DNA of 64,000 bases, taken from NCBI GenBank assembly GCA_964017195.1, contig CAXHKT010000121.1:62001-126000 (forward strand). Reading direction: 5' to 3'. A program made the position numbers and the translations under genes. This DNA comes from Siderastrea radians (lineage: Eukaryota; Cnidaria; Anthozoa; Scleractinia; Rhizangiidae). Positions 1 to 12,416 of the stretch are shown one piece after another (positions within the stretch are counted from its first letter, which is position 1; every line of letters begins with the position of its first letter). The notes below the pieces were generated by a model that worked only from the letters and a program-made list of their open reading frames with translations, made no database searches and was not told the DNA's origin.

Positions 1-520
1 TTCAGGGCTTGAATTGGTCCCAAAAAGCAGAAAAAAGCTAATTGCCGCTCTCAGCTGCATGCACAAAGGTCCCAAATGCATTCAAACCCTTTGGGACCAT
101 CCGAAAAAAATTCCTTTTGTGCAAAAGTACAAAGAAATCGCGATATGCCAGATCCTTAGGGAAAAAACCCCATTTTCAGGCATTCCCAGACCCTAAAATG
201 CTAATTGCCGCTCTCGGCTGCATGCGCAAAGGTCCCAAATGCATTCAAACCCTTTGGGACCATCCGAAAAAAATTCCTTTTGTGCAAAAGTACAAAGAAA
301 TCGCGATATGCCAGATCCTTAGGGAAAAAACCCCATTTTCAGGCATTCCCAGACCCTAAAAAGCTAATTGCCGCTCTCAGCTGCATGCGCAAAGGTCCCA
401 AATGCATTCAAACCCTTTGGGACCATCCGAAAAAAATTCCTTTTGTGCAAAAGTACAAAGAAATCGCGATATGTGAGATCCTTAGGGAAAAAACCCCATT
501 TTGGAGCATTCCCAGAGGCT
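1..520 (+). repeat. Partial HOR, window-edge copy (B2 tail, A1, A2, A3)
   Basis: B2 tail 1-21, A1 22-194, A2 195-357, A3 358-520. A2 starts AAAATGC instead of AAAAAGC. Followed by copy 1, this pair resembles copies 39-40. Confidence 0.95.
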
Positions 521-1336
521 AAAAAAGGTGTTGCACGTGCTCAGGTGCGCTAAAAATGCTCCCCAGAGGCCCCAAAAAATGCAAATCCCTCGGGGCTATC
601 AGAAAAAAAAGTTTATTGTGTAGAAAGTCTGCGATTTTGTCCATAAGGTGGATATTTCCGTTTTCAGAGGGGTGGGGTGGGTCCCTCAAAAAAGTGCTGA
701 TTTTGGTGCAACGGCCCCAGCATAAAAGCACCTCAGATCCCGTTGCGGCACCAAAAAACAATGCATTTGGCGCTATTTTTATAGAATTTGGCGATACTAA
801 AAAATGCTGCACTTTTTCAGGGCTTGAATTGGTCCCAAAAAGCAGAAAAAAGCTAATTGCCGCTCTCAGCTGCATGCACAAAGGTCCCAAATGCATTCAA
901 ACCCTTTGGGACCATCCGAACAAAATTCCTTTTGTGCGAAAGTACAAAGAAATCGCGATATGCCAGATCCTTAGGGAAAAAACCCCATTTTCAGGCATTC
1001 CCAGACCCTAAAAACCTAATTGCCGCTCTCGGCTGCATGCGCAAAGGTCCCAAATGCATTCAAACCCTTTGGGACCATCCGAAAAAAATTCCTTTTGTGC
1101 AAAAGTACAAAGAAATCGCGATATGCCAGATCCTTAGGGAAAAAAACCCCATTTTCAGGCATTCCCAGACCCTAAAAAGCTAATTGCCGCTCTCAGCTGC
1201 ATGCGCAAAGGTCCCAAATGCATTCAAACCCTTTGGGACCATCCGAAAAAAATTCCTTTTGTGCAAAAGTACAAAGAAATCGCGATATGTGAGATCCTTA
1301 GGGAAAAAACCCCATTTTGGAGCATTCCCAGAGGCT
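521..1336 (+). repeat. HOR copy 1, pentamer (816 bp)
   Basis: A1 has C at 921 (CCGAACAAA) and G at 938 (GTGCGAAAG). A2 starts AAAACCT and has one extra A before CCCC at its end. Same marker combination as copies 40 and 54, apart from C921. Confidence 0.92.
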
Positions 1337-2151
1337 AAAAAAGGTGTTGCACGTGCTCAGGTGCGCTAAAAATGCTCCCCAGAGGCCCCAAAAAATGCAA
1401 ATCCCTCGGGGCTATCAGAAAAAAAAGTTTATTGTGTAGAAAGTCTGCGATTTTGTCCATAAGGTGGATATTTCCGTTTTCAGAGGGGTGGGGTGGGTCC
1501 CTCAAAAAAGTGCTGATTTTGGTGCAACGGCCCCAGCATAAAAGCACCTCAGATCCCGTTGCGGCACCAAAAAACAATGCATTTGGCGCTATTTTTATAG
1601 AATTTGGCGATACTAAAAAATGCTGCACTTTTTCAGGGCTTGAATTGGTCCCAAAAAGCAGAAAAAAGCTAATTGCCGCTCTCAGCTGCATGCACAAAGG
1701 TCCCAAATGCATTCAAACCCTTTGGGACCATCCGAAAAAAATTCCTTTTGTGCAAAAGTACAAAGAAATCGCGATATGCCAGATCCTTAGGGAAAAAACC
1801 CCATTTTCAGGCATTCCCAGACCCTAAAAAGCTAATTGCCGCTCTCGGCTGCATGCGCAAAGGTCCCAAATGCATTCAAACCCTTTGGGACCATCCGAAA
1901 AAAATTCCTTTTGTGCAAAAGTACAAAGAAATCGCGATATGCCAGATCCTTAGGGAAAAAACCCCATTTTCAGGCATTCCCAGACTCTAAAAAGCTAATT
2001 GCCGCTCTCAGCTGCATGCGCAAAGGTCCCAAATGCATTCAAACCCCTTGGGACCATCCGAAAAAAATTCCTTTTGTGCAAAAGTACAAAGAAATCGCGA
2101 TATGTGAGATCCTTAGGGAAAAAACCCCATTTTGGAGCATTCCCAGAGGCT
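1337..2151 (+). repeat. HOR copy 2, pentamer (815 bp)
   Basis: Private variants T1986 (AGACTCT at the A2 end) and C2047 (ACCCCTTGGG, which weakens the A3 dyad). Confidence 0.92.
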
Positions 2152-2803
2152 AAAAAAGGTGTTGCACGTGCTCAGGTGCGCTAAAAATGCTCCCCAGAGG
2201 CCCCAAAAAATGCAAATCCCTCGGGGCTATCAGAAAACAAAGTTTATTGTGTAGAAAGTCTGCGATTTTGTCCATAAGGTGGATATTTCCGTTTTCAGAG
2301 GGGTGGGGTGGGTCCCTCAAAAAAGTGCTGATTTTGGTGCAACGGCCCCAGCATAAAAGCACCTCAGATCCCGTTGCGGCACCAAAAAACAATGCATTTG
2401 GCGCTATTTTTATAGAATTTGGCGATACTAAAAAATGCTGCACTTTTTCAGGGCTTGAATTGGTCCCAAAAAGCAGAAAAAAGCTAATTGCCGCTCTCAG
2501 CTGCATGCACAAAGGTCCCAAATGCATTCAAACCCTTTGGGACCATCCGAAAAAAATTCCTTTTGTGCAAAAGTACAAAGAAATCGCGATATGCCAGATC
2601 CTTAGGGAAAAAACCCCATTTTCAGGCATTCCCAGACCCTAAAAAGCTAATTGCCGCTCTCAGCTGCATGCGCAAAGGTCCCAAATGCATTCAAACCCTT
2701 TGGGACCATCCGAAAAAAATTCCTTTTGTGCAAAAGTACAAGGAAATCGCGATATGTGAGATCCTTAGGGAAAAAACCCCATTTTGGAGCATTCCCAGAG
2801 GCT
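2152..2803 (+). repeat. HOR copy 3, tetramer (652 bp)
   Basis: A1 is followed directly by A3; A2 is absent without a visible hybrid marker. C2238 interrupts the B1 A-run, and A3 has G2742 (ACAAGGAAATC). Confidence 0.93.
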
Positions 2804-3618
2804 AAAAAAGGTGTTGCACGTGCTCAGGTGCGCTAAAAATGCTCCCCAGAGGCCCCAAAAAATGCAAATCCCTCGGGGCTATCAGAAAAAAAAGTTTATT
2901 GTGTAGAAAGTCTGCGATTTTGTCCATAAGGTGGATATTTCCGTTTTCAGAGGGATGGGGTGGGTCCCTCAAAAAAGTGCTGATTTTGGTGCAACGGCCC
3001 CAGCATAAAAGCACCTCAGATCCCGTTGCGGCACCAAAAAACAATGCATTTGGCGCTATTTTTATAGAATTTGGCGATACTAAAAAATGCTGCACTTTTT
3101 CAGGGCTTGAATTGGTCCCAAAAAGCAGAAAAAAGCTAATTGCCGCTCTCAGCTGCATGCACAAAGGTCCCAAATGCATTCAAACCCTTTGGGACCATCC
3201 GAAAAAAATTCCTTTTGTGCAAAAGTACAAAGAAATCGCGATATGCCAGATCCTTAGGGAAAAAACCCCATTTTCAGGCATTCCCAGACCCTAAAAAGCT
3301 AATTGCCGCTCTCGGCTGCATGCGCAAAGGTCCCAAATGCATTCAAACCCTTTGGGACCATCCGAAAAAAATTCCTTTTGTGCAAAAGTACAAAGAAATC
3401 GCGATATGCCAGATCCTTAGGGAAAAAACCCCATTTTCAGGCATTCCCAGACCCTAAAAAGCTAATTGCCGCTCTCAGCTGCATGCGCAAAGGTCCCAAA
3501 TGCATTCAAACCCTTTGGGACCATCCGAAAAAAATTCCTTTTGTGCAAAAGTACAAAGAAATCGCGATATGTGAGATCCTTAGGGAAAAAACCCCATTTT
3601 GGAGCATTCCCAGAGGCT
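2804..3618 (+). repeat. HOR copy 4, pentamer (815 bp)
   Basis: Canonical apart from A2955 (GGGATGGGG) in the B1 G-rich tract. Confidence 0.92.
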
Positions 3619-4432
3619 AAAAAAGGTGTTGCACGTGCTCAGGTGCGCTAAAAATGCTCCCCAGAGGCCCCAAAAAATGCAAATCCCTCGGGGCTATCAG
3701 AAAAAAAAGTTTATTGTGTAGAAAGTCTGCGATTTTGTCCATAAGGTGGATATTTCCGTTTTCAGAGGGGTGGGGTGGGTCCCTCAAAAAAGTGCTGATT
3801 TTGGTGCAACGGCCCCAGCATAAAAGCACCTCAGATCCCGTTGCGGCACCAAAAAACAATGCATTTGGCGCTATTTTTATAGAATTTGGCGATACTAAAA
3901 AATGCTGCACTTTTTCAGGGCTTGAATTGGTCCCAAAAAGCAGAAAAAAGCTAATTGCCGCTCTCAGCTGCATGCACAAAGGTCCCAAATGCATTCAAAC
4001 CCTTTGGGACCATCCGAAAAAAATTCCTTTTGTGCAAAAGTACAAAGAAATCGCGATATGCCAGATCCTTAGGGAAAAAACCCCATTTTCAGGCATTCCC
4101 AGACCCTAAAAAGCTAATTGACGCTCTCGGCTGCATGCGCAAAGGTCCCAAATGCATTCAAACCCTTTGGGACCATCCGAAAAAAATTCCTTTTGTGCAA
4201 AAGTACAAAGAAATCGCGATATGCCAGATCCTTAGGGAAAAAACCCCATTTCAGGCATTCCCAGACCCTAAAAAGCTAATTGCCGCTCTCAGCTGCATGC
4301 GCAAAGGTCCCAAATGCATTCAAACCCTTTGGGACCATCCGAAAAAAATTCCTTTTGTGCAAAAGTACAAAGAAATCGCGATATGTGAGATCCTTAGGGA
4401 AAAAACCCCATTTTATAGCATTCCCAGAGGCT
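3619..4432 (+). repeat. HOR copy 5, pentamer (814 bp)
   Basis: A2 has A4121 (TTGACGCTC) and the one-T-shorter CCCCATTTCAGG end. A3 ends TTTTATAGC instead of TTTTGGAGC (4,415-4,416). Confidence 0.92.
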
Positions 4433-5246
4433 AAAAAAGGTGTTGCACGTGCTCAGGTGCGCTAAAAATGCTCCCCAGAGGCCCCAAAAAATGCAAATCC
4501 CTCGGGGCTATCAGAAAAAAAGTTTATTGTGTAGAAAGTCTGCGATTTTGTCCATAAGGTGGATATTTCCGTTTTCAGAGGGGTGGGGTGGGTCCCTCAA
4601 AAAAGTGCTGATTTTGGTGCAACGGCCCCAGCATAAAAGCACCTCAGATCCCGTTGCGGCACCAAAAAACAATACATTTGGCGCTATTTTTATAGAATTT
4701 GGCGATACTAAAAAATGCTGCACTTTTTCAGGGCTTGAATTGGTCCCAAAAAGCAGAAAAAAGCTAATTGCCGCTCTCAGCTGCATGCACAAGGGTCCCA
4801 AATGCATTCAAACCCTTTGGGACCATCCGAAAAAAATTCCTTTTGTGCAAAAGTACAAAGAAATCGCGATATGCCAGATCCTTAGGGAAAAAACCCCATT
4901 TTCAGGCATTCCCAGACCCTAAAAAGCTAATTGCCGCTCTCGGCTGCATGCGCAAAGGTCCCAAATGCATTCAAACCCTTTGGGACCATCCGAAAAAAAT
5001 TCCTTTTGTGCAAAAGTACAAAGAAATCGCGATATGCCAGATCCTTAGGGAAAAAACCCCATTTTCAGGCATTCCCAGACCCTAAAAAGCTAATTGCCGC
5101 TCTCAGCTGCATGCGCAAAGGTCCCAAATTTATTCAAACCCTTTGGGACCATCCGAAAAAAATTCCTTTTGTGCAAAAGTACAAGGAAATCGCGATATGT
5201 GAGATCCTTAGGGAAAAAACCCCATTTTGGAGCATTCCCAGAGGCT
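4433..5246 (+). repeat. HOR copy 6, pentamer (814 bp)
   Basis: B1 A-run of 7. B2 has A4674 (AATACATTT), A1 has G4793, and A3 has AATTTATTC (5,130-5,131) and G5185. Confidence 0.92.
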
Positions 5247-5898
5247 AAAAAAGGTGTTGCACGTGCTCAGGTGCGCTAAAAATGCTCCCCAGAGGCCCCA
5301 AAAAATGCAAATCCCTCGGGGCTATCAGAAAAAAAAGTTTATTGTGTAGAAAGTCTGCGATTTTGTCCATAAGGTGGATATTTCCGTTTTCAGAGGGGTG
5401 GGGTGGGTCCCTCAAAAAAGTGCTGATTTTGGTGCAACGGCCCCAGCATAAAAGCACCTCAGATCCCGTTGCGGCACCAAAAAACAATGCATTTGGCGCT
5501 ATTTTTATAGAATTTGGCGATACTAAAAAATGCTGCACTTTTTCAGGGCTTGAATTGGTCCCAAAAAGCAGAAAAAGGCTAATTGCCGCTCTCAGCTGCA
5601 TGCACAAAGGTCCCAAATGCATTCAAACCCTTTGGGACCATCCGAAAAAAATTCCTTTTGTGCAAAAGTACAAAGAAATCGCGATATGCCAGATCCTTAG
5701 GGAAAAAACCCCATTTTCAGGCATTCCCAGACCCTAAAAAGCTAATTGCCGCTCTCAGCTGCATGCGCAAAGGTCCCAAATGCATTCAAACCCTTTGGGA
5801 CCATCCGAAAAAAATTCCTTTTGTGCAAAAGTACCAAGAAATCGCGATATGTGAGATCCTTAGGGAAAAAACCCCATTTTGGAGCATTCCCAGAGGCT
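5247..5898 (+). repeat. HOR copy 7, tetramer (652 bp)
   Basis: A1 then A3, with no A2. G5577 in the A1 A-run. A3 has C5835 (GTACCAAG), the marker that always precedes a GGTACGCT B1 in the next copy. Confidence 0.93.
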
Positions 5899-8342
5899 AA
5901 AAAAGGTGTTGCACGTGCTCAGGTACGCTAAAAATGCTCCCCAGAGGCCCCAAAAAATGCAAATCCCTCGGGGCTATCAGAAAAAAAAGTTTATTGTGTA
6001 GAAAGTCTGCGATTTTGTCCATAAGGTGGATATTTCCGTTTTCAGAGGGGTGGGGTGGGTCCCTCAAAAAAGTGCTGATTTTGGTGCAACGGCCCCAGCA
6101 TAAAAGCACCTCAGATCCCGTTGCGGCACCAAAAAACAATGCATTTGGCGCTATTTTTATAGAATTTGGCGATACTAAAAAATGCTGCACTTTTTCAGGG
6201 CTTGAATTGGTCCCAAAAAGCAGAAAAAAGCTAATTGCCGCTCTCAGCTGCATGCACAAAGGTCCCAAATGCATTCAAACCCTTTGGGACCATCCGAAAA
6301 AAATTCCTTTTGTGCAAAAGTACAAAGAAATCGCGATATGCCAGATCCTTAGGGAAAAAACCCCATTTTCAGGCATTCCCAGACCCTAAAAAGCTAATTG
6401 CCGCTCTCGGCTGCATGCGCAAAGGTCCCAAATGCATTCAAACCCTTTGGGACCACCCGAAAAAAATTCCTTTTGTGCAAAAGTACAAAGAAATCGCGAT
6501 ATGCCAGATCCTTAGGGAAAAAACCCCATTTTCAGGCATTCCCAGACCCTAAAAAGCTAATTGCCGCTCTCAGCTGCATGCGCAAAGGTCCCAAATGCAT
6601 TCAAACCCTTTGGGACCATCCGAAAAAAATTCCTTTTGTGCAAAAGTACAAAGAAATCGCGATATGTGAGATCCTTAGGGAAAAAACCCCATTTTGGAGC
6701 ATTCCCAGAGGCTAAAAAAGGTGTTGCACGTGCTCAGGTGCGCTAAAAATGCTCCCCAGAGGCCCCAAAAAATGCAAATCCCTCGGGGCTATCAGAAAAA
6801 AAGTTTATTGTGTAGAAAGTCTGCGATTTTGTCCATAAGGTGGATATTTCCGTTTTCAGAGGGGTGGGGTGGGTCCCTCAAAAAAGTGCTGATTTTGGTG
6901 CAACGGCCCCAGCATAAAAGCACCTCAGATCCCGTTGCGGCACCAAAAAACAATGCATTTGGCGCTATTTTTATAGAATTTGGCGATACTAAAAAATGCT
7001 GCACTTTTTCAGGGCTTGAATTGGTCCCAAAAAGCAGAAAAAAGCTAATTGCCGCTCTCAGCTGCATGCACAAAGGTCCCAAATGCATTCAAACCCTTTG
7101 GGACCATCCGAAAAAAATTCCTTTTGTGCAAAAGTACAAAGAAATCGCGATATGCCAGATCCTTAGGGAAAAAACCCCATTTTCAGGCATTCCCAGACCC
7201 TAAAAAGCTAATTGCCGCTCTCGGCTGCATGCGCAAAGGTCCCAAATGCATTCAAACCCTTTGGGACCATCCGAAAAAAATTCCTTTTGTGCAAAAGTAC
7301 AAAGAAATCGCGATATGCCAGATCCTTAGGGAAAAAACCCCATTTTCAGGCATTCCCAGACCCTAAAAAGCTAATTGCCGCTCTCAGCTGCATGCGCAAA
7401 GGTCCCAAATTTATTCAAACCCTTTGGGACCATCCGAAAAAAATTCCTTTTGTGCAAAAGTACAAAGAAATCGCGATATGTGAGATCCTTAGGGAAAAAA
7501 CCCCATTTTGGAGCATTCCCAGAGGCTAAAAAAGGTGTTGCACGTGCTCAGGTGCGCTAAAAATGCTCCCCAGAGGCCCCAAAAAATGCAAATCCCTCGG
7601 GGCTATCAGAAAAAAAAGTTTATTGTGTAGAAAGTCTGCGATTTTGTCCATAAGGTGGATATTTCCGTTTTCAGAGGGGTGGGGTGGGTCCCTCAAAAAA
7701 GTGCTGATTTTGGTGCAACGGCCCCAGCATAAAAGCACCTCAGATCCCGTTGCGGCACCAAAAAACAATGCATTTGGCGCTATTTTTATAGAATTTGGCG
7801 ATACTAAAAAATGCTGCACTTTTTCAGGGCTTGAATTGGTCCCAAAAAGCAGAAAAAAGCTAATTGCCGCTCTCAGCTGCATGCACAAAGGTCCCAAATG
7901 CATTCAAACCCTTTGGGACCATCCGAAAAAAATTCCTTTTGTGCAAAAGTACAAAGAAATCGCGATATGCCAGATCCTTAGGGAAAAAAACCCATTTTCA
8001 GGCATTCCCAGACCCTAAAAAGCTAATTGCCGCTCTCGGCTGCATGCGCAAAGGTCCCAAATGCATTCAAACCCTTTGGGACCATCCGAAAAAAATTCCT
8101 TTTGTGCAAAAGTACAAAGAAATCGCGATATGCCAGATCCTTAGGGAAAAAACCCCATTTTCAGGCATTCCCAGACCCTAAAAAGCTAATTGCCGCTCTC
8201 AGCTGCATGCGCAAAGGTCCCAAATGCATTCAAACCCTTTGGGACCATCCGAAAAAAATTCCTTTTGTGCAAAAGTACCAAGAAATCGCGATATGTGAGA
8301 TCCTTAGGGAAAAAACCCCATTTTGGAGCATTCCCAGAGGCT
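5899..8342 (+). repeat. Three-HOR block P, first copy (HOR copies 8-10; 2,444 bp)
   Basis: Copy 8 (5,899-6,713): B1 GGTACGCT (A5925), A2 CCACCCG (C6456). Copy 9 (6,714-7,527, 814 bp): B1 A-run of 7, A3 AATTTATTC. Copy 10 (7,528-8,342): A1 end with A7990 (AAAAAAACCCA), A3 GTACCAAG. The next block repeats all of these in the same order at exactly +2,444. Confidence 0.93.
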
Positions 8343-10786
8343 AAAAAAGGTGTTGCACGTGCTCAGGTACGCTAAAAATGCTCCCCAGAGGCCCCAAAAA
8401 ATGCAAATCCCTCGGGGCTATCAGAAAAAAAAGTTTATTGTGTAGAAAGTCTGCGATTTTGTCCATAAGGTGGATATTTCCGTTTTCAGAGGGGTGGGGT
8501 GGGTCCCTCAAAAAAGTGCTGATTTTGGTGCAACGGCCCCAGCATAAAAGCACCTCAGATCCCGTTGCGGCACCAAAAAACAATGCATTTGGCGCTATTT
8601 TTATAGAATTTGGCGATACTAAAAAATGCTGCACTTTTTCAGGGCTTGAATTGGTCCCAAAAAGCAGAAAAAAGCTAATTGCCGCTCTCAGCTGCATGCA
8701 CAAAGGTCCCAAATGCATTCAAACCCTTTGGGACCATCCGAAAAAAATTCCTTTTGTGCAAAAGTACAAAGAAATCGCGATATGCCAGATCCTTAGGGAA
8801 AAAACCCCATTTTCAGGCATTCCCAGACCCTAAAAAGCTAATTGCCGCTCTCGGCTGCATGCGCAAAGGTCCCAAATGCATTCAAACCCTTTGGGACCAC
8901 CCGAAAAAAATTCCTTTTGTGCAAAAGTACAAAGAAATCGCGATATGCCAGATCCTTAGGGAAAAAACCCCATTTTCAGGCATTCCCAGACCCTAAAAAG
9001 CTAATTGCCGCTCTCAGCTGCATGCGCAAAGGTCCCAAATGCATTCAAACCCTTTGGGACCATCCGAAAAAAATTCCTTTTGTGCAAAAGTACAAAGAAA
9101 TCGCGATATGTGAGATCCTTAGGGAAAAAACCCCATTTTGGAGCATTCCCAGAGGCTAAAAAAGGTGTTGCACGTGCTCAGGTGCGCTAAAAATGCTCCC
9201 CAGAGGCCCCAAAAAATGCAAATCCCTCGGGGCTATCAGAAAAAAAGTTTATTGTGTAGAAAGTCTGCGATTTTGTCCATAAGGTGGATATTTCCGTTTT
9301 CAGAGGGGTGGGGTGGGTCCCTCAAAAAAGTGCTGATTTTGGTGCAACGGCCCCAGCATAAAAGCACCTCAGATCCCGTTGCGGCACCAAAAAACAATGC
9401 ATTTGGCGCTATTTTTATAGAATTTGGCGATACTAAAAAATGCTGCACTTTTTCAGGGCTTGAATTGGTCCCAAAAAGCAGAAAAAAGCTAATTGCCGCT
9501 CTCAGCTGCATGCACAAAGGTCCCAAATGCATTCAAACCCTTTGGGACCATCCGAAAAAAATTCCTTTTGTGCAAAAGTACAAAGAAATCGCGATATGCC
9601 AGATCCTTAGGGAAAAAACCCCATTTTCAGGCATTCCCAGACCCTAAAAAGCTAATTGCCGCTCTCGGCTGCATGCGCAAAGGTCCCAAATGCATTCAAA
9701 CCCTTTGGGACCATCCGAAAAAAATTCCTTTTGTGCAAAAGTACAAAGAAATCGCGATATGCCAGATCCTTAGGGAAAAAACCCCATTTTCAGGCATTCC
9801 CAGACCCTAAAAAGCTAATTGCCGCTCTCAGCTGCATGCGCAAAGGTCCCAAATTTATTCAAACCCTTTGGGACCATCCGAAAAAAATTCCTTTTGTGCA
9901 AAAGTACAAAGAAATCGCGATATGTGAGATCCTTAGGGAAAAAACCCCATTTTGGAGCATTCCCAGAGGCTAAAAAAGGTGTTGCACGTGCTCAGGTGCG
10001 CTAAAAATGCTCCCCAGAGGCCCCAAAAAATGCAAATCCCTCGGGGCTATCAGAAAAAAAAGTTTATTGTGTAGAAAGTCTGCGATTTTGTCCATAAGGT
10101 GGATATTTCCGTTTTCAGAGGGGTGGGGTGGGTCCCTCAAAAAAGTGCTGATTTTGGTGCAACGGCCCCAGCATAAAAGCACCTCAGATCCCGTTGCGGC
10201 ACCAAAAAACAATGCATTTGGCGCTATTTTTATAGAATTTGGCGATACTAAAAAATGCTGCACTTTTTCAGGGCTTGAATTGGTCCCAAAAAGCAGAAAA
10301 AAGCTAATTGCCGCTCTCAGCTGCATGCACAAAGGTCCCAAATGCATTCAAACCCTTTGGGACCATCCGAAAAAAATTCCTTTTGTGCAAAAGTACAAAG
10401 AAATCGCGATATGCCAGATCCTTAGGGAAAAAAACCCATTTTCAGGCATTCCCAGACCCTAAAAAGCTAATTGCCGCTCTCGGCTGCATGCGCAAAGGTC
10501 CCAAATGCATTCAAACCCTTTGGGACCATCCGAAAAAAATTCCTTTTGTGCAAAAGTACAAAGAAATCGCGATATGCCAGATCCTTAGGGAAAAAACCCC
10601 ATTTTCAGGCATTCCCAGACCCTAAAAAGCTAATTGCCGCTCTCAGCTGCATGCGCAAAGGTCCCAAATGCATTCAAACCCTTTGGGACCATCCGAAAAA
10701 AATTCCTTTTGTGCAAAAGTACCAAGAAATCGCGATATGTGAGATCCTTAGGGAAAAAACCCCATTTTGGAGCATTCCCAGAGGCT
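8343..10786 (+). repeat. Three-HOR block P, second copy (HOR copies 11-13; 2,444 bp)
   Basis: Copies 11 (8,343), 12 (9,158) and 13 (9,972) carry every marker of copies 8-10, including the rare A10434 and the 814-bp middle member. I found no difference between the two blocks at the markers I compared. This points to a very recent tandem duplication or an assembly duplication. Confidence 0.93.
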
Positions 10787-11601
10787 AAAAAAGGTGTTGC
10801 ACGTGCTCAGGTACGCTAAAAATGCTCCCCAGAGGCCCCAAAAAATGCAAATCCCTCGGGGCTATCAGAAAAAAAAGTTTATTGTGTAGAAAGTCTGCGA
10901 TTTTGTCCATAAGGTGGATATTTCCGTTTTCAGAGGGGTGGGGTGGGTCCCTCAAAAAAGTGCTGATTTTGGTGCAACGGCCCCAGCATAAAAGCACCTC
11001 AGATCCCGTTGCGGCACCAAAAAACAATGCATTTGGCGCTATTTTTATAGAATTTGGCGATACTAAAAAATGCTGCACTTTTTCAGGGCTTGAATTGGTC
11101 CCAAAAAGCAGAAAAAAGCTAATTGCCGCTCTCAGCTGCATGCACAAAGGTCCCAAATGCATTCAAACCCTTTGGGACCATCCGAAAAAAATTCCTTTTG
11201 TGCAAAAGTACAAAGAAATCGCGATATGCCAGATCCTTAGGGAAAAAACCCCATTTTCAGGCATTCCCAGACCCTAAAAAGCTAATTGCCGCTCTCGGCT
11301 GCATGCGCAAAGGTCCCAAATGCATTCAAACCCTTTGGGACCACCCGAAAAAAATTCCTTTTGTGCAAAAGTACAAAGAAATCGCGATATGCCAGATCCT
11401 TAGGGAAAAAACCCCATTTTCAGGCATTCCCAGACCCTAAAAAGCTAATTGCCGCTCTCAGCTGCATGCGCAAAGGTCCCAAATGCATTCAAACCCTTTG
11501 GGACCATCCGAAAAAAATTCCTTTTGTGCAAAAGTACAAAGAAATCGCGATATGTGAGATCCTTAGGGAAAAAACCCCATTTTGGAGCATTCCCAGAGGC
11601 T
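10787..11601 (+). repeat. HOR copy 14, pentamer (815 bp), start of a third P block
   Basis: GGTACGCT in B1 and CCACCCG in A2, as in copies 8 and 11. The block does not continue: copy 15 is of another type. Confidence 0.92.
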
Positions 11602-12416
11602 AAAAAAGGTGTTGCACGTGCTCAGGTGCGCTAAAAATGCTCCCCAGAGGCCCCAAAAAATGCAAATCCCTCGGGGCTATCAGAAAAAAAAGTTTATTGT
11701 GTAGAAAGTCTGCGATTTTGTCCATAAGGTGGATATTTCCGTTTTCAGAGGGGTGGGGTGGGTCCCTCAAAAAAGTGCTGATTTTGGTGCAACGGCCCCA
11801 GCATAAAAGCACCTCAGATCCCGTTGCGGCACCAAAAAACAATGCATTTGGCGCTATTTTTATAGAATTTGGCGATACTAAAAAATGCTGCACTTTTTCA
11901 GGGCTTGAATTGGTCCCAAAAAGCAGAAAAAAGCTAATTGCCGCTCTCAGCTGCATGCACAAAGGTCCCAAATGCATTCAAACCCTTTGGGACCATCCGA
12001 AAAAAATTCCTTTTGTGCAAAAGTACAAAGAAATCGCGATATGCCAGATCCTTAGGGAAAAAACCCCATTTTCAGGCATTCCCAGACCCTAAAATGCTAA
12101 TTGCCGCTCTCGGCTGCATGCGCAAAGGTCCCAAATGCATTCAAACCCTTTGGGACCATCCGAAAAAAATTCCTTTTGTGCAAAAGTACAAAGAAATCGC
12201 GATATGCCAGATCCTTAGGGAAAAAACCCCATTTTCAGGCATTCCCAGACCCTAAAAAGCTAATTGCCGCTCTCAGCTGCATGCGCAAAGGTCCCAAATG
12301 CATTCAAACCCTTTGGGACCATCCGAAAAAAATTCCTTTTGCGCAAAAGTACAAAGAAATCGCGATATGTGAGATCCTTAGGGAAAAAACCCCATTTTGG
12401 AGCATTCCCAGAGGCT
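11602..12416 (+). repeat. HOR copy 15, pentamer (815 bp)
   Basis: A2 starts AAAATGC (T12095) and A3 has C12342 (TTTGCGCAAAAG). The pair 14-15 recurs as copies 67-68 at an offset of 42,208 bp, apart from the B1 variant of copy 14. Confidence 0.92.

Noticed and set aside
556..1011. A 151-codon plus-strand frame repeated in most HORs, overlapped by a 125-codon minus-strand frame
   Set aside because: Its apparent conservation equals the homogenisation of the whole repeat. It spans B1, B2 and A1 without respect to monomer borders, and it is extended, cut or merged by single-base run-length changes.
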